12,267 nt of DNA from an uncultured Caulobacterales bacterium. GTDB taxonomy: Bacteria; Pseudomonadota; Alphaproteobacteria; Caulobacterales; Maricaulaceae. The notes under the pieces were generated by a model. It worked only from the letters and a program-made list of their open reading frames with translations. It ran no database searches and was not told the origin of the DNA. Where the stretch lies: assembly GCA_938007945.1 (NCBI GenBank), contig CALLME010000192.1, positions 1-12,267 of the forward strand. Reading direction: 5' to 3'. Positions 7,644-12,267 of the stretch are shown piece after piece. The stretch's first letter is position 1, and each line of letters opens with the position of its first letter. The position numbers and the translations under genes were made by a program.

Positions 7644-8038
7644 TAATCGGCATTGGGACAGACTTCTGCGACATTCGTCGTATTGAAAAAACGATTGAGA
7701 AATTCGACGACCGATTTCTTGACCGTATCTTCACGAAAGCAGAACGCGCGTATTGTGACACAAAGTCTGGCCGCGCGTCATATTACGCCAAACGTTTTGC
7801 CGCTAAAGAAGCCGCAGCAAAAGCGCTTTCGGGGCCAAAGACGGGCCATCTCAGATGGCAGGACGTTGAAGTGAAAAACGACCCGTCTGGACGTCCCGTG
7901 ATTTATCTTCACCGCGCAGCGAAAGAGCGGCTAGACAGTTTGACACCGCACGGTATGAACGCACATATACAACTCAGCTTGAGCGATGATTATCCTTATG
8001 CGCAAGCCTTTGTAATTACTGAAGCAGTCGCGCCGTAG
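7640..8038 (+). CDS. acpS: Holo-[acyl-carrier-protein] synthase
   Basis: AcpS transfers 4'-phosphopantetheine from coenzyme A to a serine of apo-ACP, activating it for fatty acid synthesis. The 132-residue protein has both family motifs: [14 protein letters not shown] (3-16) with the magnesium-binding Asp8, and [13 protein letters not shown] (51-63) with Glu57. The start is a TTG codon that overlaps the pdxJ stop as TTGA. No in-frame ATG or GTG keeps the GIGTD motif, family members begin exactly here, and GAGG (7629-7632) sits 7 bases upstream, so the assignment is firm despite the rare codon. The TTG may limit expression of an enzyme needed in small amounts. The neighbouring pdxJ-acpS pairing also occurs in E. 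coli. Confidence 0.95.
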   Translation: MIIGIGTDFCDIRRIEKTIEKFDDRFLDRIFTKAERAYCDTKSGRASYYAKRFAAKEAAAKALSGPKTGHLRWQDVEVKNDPSGRPVIYLHRAAKERLDSLTPHGMNAHIQLSLSDDYPYAQAFVITEAVAP

Positions 8039-8060
8039 CACTCATAGGAAGATTAGATTA

Positions 8061-8813
8061 ATGGCAAAAAAAGGCAAAAACTCTGGTGGCATTGGCGAGT
8101 TCATTTCGACCTTTGTTTGGGCCGTTGGTATTGCTATTGTTTTACGAACATTTTTATTTCAGCCTTTCAATATTCCTTCGAATTCCATGCAGCCTGGATT
8201 GACTAAGGGTGATTATATTATCACCTCAAAATACACACTTGGCTACGGTCGTCACGCGGCTGAGCCTATTCCGTTTCCTGTTAAAAAAGGGCGCCTGTTT
8301 GAGCGCTCGCCCAAGCGTGGAGATGTGATTGTCTTTCGCCCAGAGGGTAAGAAAATTAATCTCATTAAAAGGCTTGTTGGCCTACCGGGTGATCAGCTTC
8401 AAATGGTCAATGGGCGTCTCATGCTCAACGGTGAAGCCGTTGAAACTGTAAACGATGGCTCAGAAAAACGGCTCGATAAATTTGGGACATATCAAGACAC
8501 GAATGTGCAGCGGGAGAAATTGCCTGGGAATGAAACGATTGCGATTTATGATGCGATGACGAATTCACCATCTGATAATACAAGTGTATTTACTGTACCT
8601 GCGGGGCATTACTTTTTTCTTGGTGATAATCGCGATAACTCTCTCGATAGTCGTTTTTCCGTCTCGCAGGGCGGGGCGGGTTATGTGCCCGCAGAAGCAC
8701 TTATGGGCAAAGCTGAATTTATTCTACTGTCCGTGACTGATAAGTTTTCATTATTCAAACCTTGGACCTGGGCAAATATGCGTGGCGACCGTTTTCTCAA
8801 AGGCATTAAATAA
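8061..8813 (+). CDS. lepB: Signal peptidase I
   Basis: LepB cleaves signal peptides from proteins exported by Sec or Tat, with its catalytic domain on the outer face of the inner membrane. The 250-residue protein has a short lysine-rich N-terminus and one membrane segment (about 13-32). Box B is PSNSMQPGL with the nucleophile Ser42, and box D is NLIKRLVGLPGD with the general base Lys103. Box E is LGDNRDNSLDSRF near residue 195. A segment between boxes B and D (about 60-85) is longer than in minimal Gram-positive enzymes, as is normal in proteobacteria. The ATG follows AGGAAG (8046-8051) at 9 bases. It sits 22 bases after acpS, the widest gap inside this cluster before era-recO, and its stop shares one base with the rnc start (TAATG). 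Confidence 0.96.
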   Translation: MAKKGKNSGGIGEFISTFVWAVGIAIVLRTFLFQPFNIPSNSMQPGLTKGDYIITSKYTLGYGRHAAEPIPFPVKKGRLFERSPKRGDVIVFRPEGKKINLIKRLVGLPGDQLQMVNGRLMLNGEAVETVNDGSEKRLDKFGTYQDTNVQREKLPGNETIAIYDAMTNSPSDNTSVFTVPAGHYFFLGDNRDNSLDSRFSVSQGGAGYVPAEALMGKAEFILLSVTDKFSLFKPWTWANMRGDRFLKGIK

Positions 8814-9511
8814 TGCCAACAAAGGCATATGATATTAAACTATCGGCTTTACAGGCGCGCATGGGCTATCAATTTAGGGATTCTAACCTTTTACAGACGG
8901 CACTAACGCACTCATCTTATGGTGACGGTCAACGAAAAACAGTCAATTACGAGCGCCTCGAATTTCTGGGTGACCGCGTCTTGGGACTTTTGACAGCGGA
9001 TATGCTTTACCACGCCCAGGAAGAAGCCGAAGGCGGCATGGCGCGCCGGCTCAATGCACTTGTGAGGAAAGAAACTTGTGCCCGTGTCGCGCGCGCGATT
9101 GGCGTCGGTGAAGCCCTGCTGATTTCTACTTCGGAAGATAAACAAGGCGGACGCGAGAAAAATTCTATATTGGGCGATGCGTGCGAGTCTATTCTTGGCG
9201 CGATTTATCTTGACGGCGGCATGATACCCGCGCTTTCGTTTTACGAAACCCATTGGTCTGACGAAATTGAGAAGGTACTCGCGAAATCCGCGAAAGACCC
9301 TAAAACAGAGCTTCAAGAACGTGCCTCTACCGACGGCGGAAAAGCGCCTGTCTATAGCGTCTTGGATCAGTCTGGCCCAGACCACAGACCTCTCTTTGTG
9401 ATAGAGGTGAGCGTAGAAAATATTGGCTCTGCAAAGGGGACAGGGAAATCAAAAAAGGTCGCCGAACGTTATGCCGCGCGACACCTGTTAGAGAATTGGC
9501 CCGTCAAATGA
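8813..9511 (+). CDS. rnc: Ribonuclease III
   Basis: RNase III cuts double-stranded RNA, separating rRNA precursors and processing mRNAs in the cytoplasm. The 232-residue protein has an N-terminal catalytic domain with NYERLEFLGD (45-54), giving Glu47, Glu50 and Asp54, and GDACESILGAIYLDGG (121-136), giving Asp122 and Glu125. These are the four metal-site acidic positions of the E. coli enzyme plus the dimer-contact Glu. A linker leads to a double-stranded RNA binding domain (about 162-230) ending in GTGKSKKVAERYAARHLL (209-226). The start ATG overlaps the lepB stop and follows AAAGG (8799-8803) at 9 bases. The 3' end overlaps era as ATGA. There is no untranslated leader before rnc in which an autoregulatory hairpin like that of E. 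coli could sit. Confidence 0.97.
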   Translation: MPTKAYDIKLSALQARMGYQFRDSNLLQTALTHSSYGDGQRKTVNYERLEFLGDRVLGLLTADMLYHAQEEAEGGMARRLNALVRKETCARVARAIGVGEALLISTSEDKQGGREKNSILGDACESILGAIYLDGGMIPALSFYETHWSDEIEKVLAKSAKDPKTELQERASTDGGKAPVYSVLDQSGPDHRPLFVIEVSVENIGSAKGTGKSKKVAERYAARHLLENWPVK

Positions 9512-10476
9512 GCGCACATCAAACCAGAGCAGGTTTTGCCGCCATTATCGGCGCGCCAAATGCGGGCAAATCAACGCTCGTGAACGCACTTGTCGGTGAG
9601 AAAGTCTCTATCGTCACACACAAAGTTCAGACCACACGGTTCCAAGTGCGCGGCATTGCGATGCTGCGTGATAAAGACGAGGCCGAGACGCAGGTGGTAT
9701 TGGTCGACACACCTGGTATTTTTAAGGCGAGCGAAGATGACCGCCTTGGTCGCTCTATGGTGCATGCGGCGTGGAGCGGGGTGACAGATTCTGATGTGAG
9801 CTTACATGTTGTTGACGCGCCAGGCTATCTGCGCGTGTTGAACGGCGAGCCGACGGCGCAAGATAAGCGAGCCTTTAAAGACACAGAGCGCGTAACGGCG
9901 GGCCTTAAAAAACGCGAAGAGAAAAACGCATTTCTTGTGCTCAATAAAATCGACGAGATTGCGCATGACCGATTGCTCGAAGTCATTGCATCTTTCACAG
10001 ACCGAGAGATTTACCGCGAAGTCTTTATGGTCTCTGCGCTTAATCTCGACGGTGTGGCTGCGATGAAAATCGCCATGGCCGAAGCTATGCCGAAAAGTCC
10101 ATTTCTATTCCCGCCTGACCAAGCCGCAGATATCCCGTCGCGCCTTATGGCGGCAGAAATTACGCGCGAAAAACTTTTTTTGCGTCTGCATGATGAACTG
10201 CCTTACGCATCGACGGTTGAGACTGAAAAATGGACGCGGCAAAAAAATGGCGATGTGCGCATTGATCAAATTATCTACGTCAAACGCGAGTCCCAAAAGC
10301 CAATTGTGCTCGGTAAGGGCGGACGCACTATCCGCGATATTGGCGCGGCGGCACGTCAAGATATGCAGGAATGGCTCGGCTGCAAAGTGCATCTTTTCCT
10401 TTTTGTGAAAGTCCGCGAAGGTTGGGTCGATGACCGCGCGCGCTATGCTGATAGCGGTCTTGAATTTGATGTGTAA
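9508..10476 (+). CDS. era: GTPase Era, 16S rRNA-binding ribosome assembly factor
   Basis: Era is an essential GTPase that binds the 3' end of 16S rRNA and helps mature the 30S subunit. The 322-residue protein has G1 GAPNAGKS (15-22), a G2 region QTTR (41-44), G3 DTPG (67-70), G4 NKID (146-149) and G5 SAL (176-178). The C-terminal KH domain has VLGKGGRTIRDIG (267-279). It is longer than E. coli Era (301 residues). Most of the excess lies between the strand HVVDA and G4, where about 37 residues replace about 22, and a few more lie before G3. The start is ATG 9508, overlapping the rnc stop as ATGA. An in-frame TTG at 9496 would add four residues without clear benefit. recO begins 15 bases downstream. 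Confidence 0.96.
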   Translation: MSAHQTRAGFAAIIGAPNAGKSTLVNALVGEKVSIVTHKVQTTRFQVRGIAMLRDKDEAETQVVLVDTPGIFKASEDDRLGRSMVHAAWSGVTDSDVSLHVVDAPGYLRVLNGEPTAQDKRAFKDTERVTAGLKKREEKNAFLVLNKIDEIAHDRLLEVIASFTDREIYREVFMVSALNLDGVAAMKIAMAEAMPKSPFLFPPDQAADIPSRLMAAEITREKLFLRLHDELPYASTVETEKWTRQKNGDVRIDQIIYVKRESQKPIVLGKGGRTIRDIGAAARQDMQEWLGCKVHLFLFVKVREGWVDDRARYADSGLEFDV

Positions 10477-10491
10477 CCGCGGTCGCCCCTG

Positions 10492-11250
10492 ATGGAGTGG
10501 ACGAGTACGGGTTATGTGCTGTCCGTCAAAAAGCACGGTGAAACGTCTGCGATTATCGATGTCCTGACCCGTGACCGTGGCCGTCATGCGGGGCTAGTAC
10601 GCGGCGGTGTTGGCAAGCGCCTCCGTCCCGTTTTGCAGGCGGGCAATAAGGTGCAAGTCACCTGGCACGCCCGGCTCTCTGAATATCTCGGCACTTATCA
10701 AGTCGAAGCGCTGAGCTCGCGCGCGGCTGAGATTATGGAAGACCGTCTTATGCTGACGGCGCTGAACGCGATGTCGGCTATGGCGAAAGAGACACTGCCT
10801 GAGCGCGAAGCCCATCCGCGTGTCTATGACGCCTTTGAAATCCTGCTCGCAAATCTCGAAGACCCCGACATCTGGCCCGTGCTTTATGTGCAGTGGGAGG
10901 CGGGGCTTTTGCAAGCCCTTGGCTATGGGCTGGATTTGTCGACCTGTGCGGCGACGGGGACGAATGATCAACTCACCCATGTATCACCGCGTTCTGGTCG
11001 TGCTGTGAGTGCGAGCGCGGCTGAACCTTATTTGGATAAGCTATTATCACTACCTGCATTCATGATGGGCTCGCCCTCTGCTACGCCAATCGATATTGCA
11101 AATGGCTTGGCGCTGACGGGCTATTTTTTGGAAACGCGGCTGCAATGGGGGGTAAACCGTACCTTGCCAGAAGCTCGTGCACAGTTGATTGCCAGATTAG
11201 TCGCAGATGAGCTCGTCGCCCCCTTGGCCCCAAAGCCCACAGAGCGCTAA
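10492..11250 (+). CDS. recO: DNA repair protein RecO
   Basis: RecO acts with RecR to load RecA on SSB-coated gaps in the RecF pathway. The 252-residue protein begins [19 protein letters not shown] (2-20), the N-terminal OB-fold opening common in alphaproteobacterial RecO. The helical C-terminal domain includes [19 protein letters not shown] and [10 protein letters not shown]. Only one cysteine remains in the region where some RecO proteins carry a four-cysteine zinc site, so no zinc finger is expected; E. coli RecO also lacks it. I see no Shine-Dalgarno sequence before ATG 10492, and the gap to era is only 15 bases, so translation may depend on ribosomes leaving era. Identity is supported by sequence style and by position next to era. 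Confidence 0.93.
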   Translation: MEWTSTGYVLSVKKHGETSAIIDVLTRDRGRHAGLVRGGVGKRLRPVLQAGNKVQVTWHARLSEYLGTYQVEALSSRAAEIMEDRLMLTALNAMSAMAKETLPEREAHPRVYDAFEILLANLEDPDIWPVLYVQWEAGLLQALGYGLDLSTCAATGTNDQLTHVSPRSGRAVSASAAEPYLDKLLSLPAFMMGSPSATPIDIANGLALTGYFLETRLQWGVNRTLPEARAQLIARLVADELVAPLAPKPTER

Positions 11251-11262
11251 GGTAAGTCCGAC

Positions 11263-11267
11263 GAATC
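11263..11267. promoter_or_regulatory. GANTC site (GAATC) upstream of parC
   Basis: This GANTC match lies in the 49-base gap between recO and parC, 32 bases before the parC start. It is a potential CcrM methylation site. I could not place a convincing promoter in the same gap, so a regulatory role is only a possibility. Confidence 0.3.
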
Positions 11268-11299
11268 ACCCGTGGCCCACACGCCCTCATTGGACTGAT

Positions 11300-12267
11300 A
11301 TGACTGACACGACCACTAAAAACGGCGTCCCTGATGACGACTCTATTATTGAAGAACATATAGATGACGCGCTTTCGACGCGTTATCTCGCCTATGCGCT
11401 CTCGACGATTACGCAGCGCGCCTTACCAGATGTGCGTGATGGCTTAAAGCCTGTTCACCGCCGCATTCTTTATGCGATGCGCCAACTCAAGCTGAACCCC
11501 GAAAACGCGCATAAAAAGTGCGCGCGAATTGTGGGGGATGTGATGGGCCAATATCACCCGCATGGCGATGCCTCGATTTATGACGCCCTCGTCAAGCTTT
11601 CGCAAAGTTTCAGTGCGCGTTACCCGCTTGTCGACGGGCAGGGAAATTTCGGAAACATTGACGGCGATAGCGCAGCGGCCATGCGATATACTGAAGCAAA
11701 GATGACAGCCGCAGGTGTGGCCTTACTCGAAGGAATTGACGAAGACGCCGTCGATTTTACGGCTACCTATAATGAAGAAGACGAAGAACCCGTTGTTTTA
11801 CCAGCGGGCTTTCCCAACCTACTCGCAAATGGCTCGCAAGGAATTGCGGTTGGCATGGCGACATCCATTCCGCCGCATAACGCCGCCGAGATTTGTGACG
11901 CGGCGCTTCATTTGATTAAGACGCCAAATGCGCGGATTGAGACCTTGATGAACTATGTCAAAGGTCCAGACTTTCCAACGGGCGGCATTATCATCGAGCC
12001 GCAAGAGAGTATGTTAGAAGCCTATAAAACTGGCCGTGGCGGATTTAAGGTGCGCGCACGTTGGCATAAGGAAGAGCTGCCGCGCGGGCTTTGGCAGATT
12101 GTCGTAACAGAAATTCCTTATCAGGTGCAGAAGTCGCGCCTGATTGAGAAACTTGCGGACATCATCGAGAGTAAGAAGGTGCCGTGGCTCGAAGATGTAC
12201 GTGATGAGTCTGCTGAAGATATCCGCGTTGTTCTTGAACCTAAAAGCAAGAATATTGATCCGCATGC
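11300..12267 (+). CDS. parC: DNA topoisomerase IV subunit A, N-terminal part (cut by window edge)
   Basis: ParC is the DNA-breaking subunit of topoisomerase IV, which unlinks replicated chromosomes with ParE. The first 322 residues are present and open at the right edge. The N-terminal arm [20 protein letters not shown] (15-34) leads to the winged-helix CAP domain with [20 protein letters not shown] (41-60), [16 protein letters not shown] (75-90) and the catalytic Tyr130 in [23 protein letters not shown] (110-123) and [14 protein letters not shown] (181-194) are also typical. ParC is preferred over GyrA from the sequence style (for example [12 protein letters not shown]) and because recO-parC adjacency is usual in this class. 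The residue corresponding to E. coli ParC Ser80 is Ala91, and Glu84 corresponds to Asp95. ATG 11300 is the only sensible start, though only a poor Shine-Dalgarno (GGAC) precedes it. The gap from recO is 49 bases. Confidence 0.93.
   Translation, partial: MTDTTTKNGVPDDDSIIEEHIDDALSTRYLAYALSTITQRALPDVRDGLKPVHRRILYAMRQLKLNPENAHKKCARIVGDVMGQYHPHGDASIYDALVKLSQSFSARYPLVDGQGNFGNIDGDSAAAMRYTEAKMTAAGVALLEGIDEDAVDFTATYNEEDEEPVVLPAGFPNLLANGSQGIAVGMATSIPPHNAAEICDAALHLIKTPNARIETLMNYVKGPDFPTGGIIIEPQESMLEAYKTGRGGFKVRARWHKEELPRGLWQIVVTEIPYQVQKSRLIEKLADIIESKKVPWLEDVRDESAEDIRVVLEPKSKNIDPH

Noticed and set aside
10105..10587. Leftward open frame of 160 codons opposite the era/recO junction
   Set aside because: It is antisense to the conserved Era KH domain and the RecO N-terminus, with no family resemblance.
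1..12267. Search for mobile elements, CRISPR, toxin-antitoxin, phage, defence, RNA genes or a novel system
   Set aside because: All substantial coding capacity is explained by conserved housekeeping genes, gaps are short, and no repeat array, transposase, tRNA-like fold or foreign-looking block was seen.

Overview
The window is an ordinary, densely packed bacterial chromosome segment. Every gene can be assigned to a known housekeeping family. Several features point to an alphaproteobacterium: a single bifunctional Rsh in place of a RelA/SpoT pair, a short PyrE, the run rsh-pyrE-pdxJ-acpS-lepB-rnc-era-recO-parC, and a sparse GANTC distribution that suggests CcrM methylation. Base composition looks close to even GC by eye. 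The gene order and protein style resemble the Caulobacterales/Maricaulales, for example Hyphomonadaceae-like marine bacteria, but that finer placement is a guess from memory.

Layout. At the left edge a gph-like HAD phosphatase runs leftward and is cut by the window. A 133-base divergent intergenic region follows, containing an extended dyad and candidate promoters. Everything after it reads rightward. The first block is glmU-rpiA-gor (505-3933), with overlapping junctions: UDP-GlcNAc synthesis, the pentose phosphate pathway and glutathione reduction. A 72-base gap precedes rsh (4006-6237), the (p)ppGpp synthetase/hydrolase. After a 48-base gap comes a tightly coupled cluster, pyrE-pdxJ-acpS-lepB-rnc-era-recO (6286-11250), covering pyrimidine and vitamin B6 synthesis, acyl carrier protein activation, signal peptide cleavage, RNA processing, ribosome assembly and recombination. 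After a 49-base gap parC (topoisomerase IV subunit A) starts at 11300 and runs off the right edge.

How the genes work together. Most junctions overlap by 1, 4 or 8 bases, which suggests translational coupling within two or three transcripts. The blocks are linked by growth functions (cell envelope precursors, cofactors, RNA and ribosome maturation, the stringent response) rather than one pathway. No rRNA, tRNA, CRISPR array, insertion sequence, prophage, toxin or defence gene was seen, and no gap without a gene exceeds 133 bases. I found no undescribed system. The points worth a second look are regulatory or residue-level: the dyad upstream of glmU, GANTC placement, a TTG start for acpS, a probable misassigned start for rsh, a longer Era G domain and an alanine at a quinolone-contact position of ParC.
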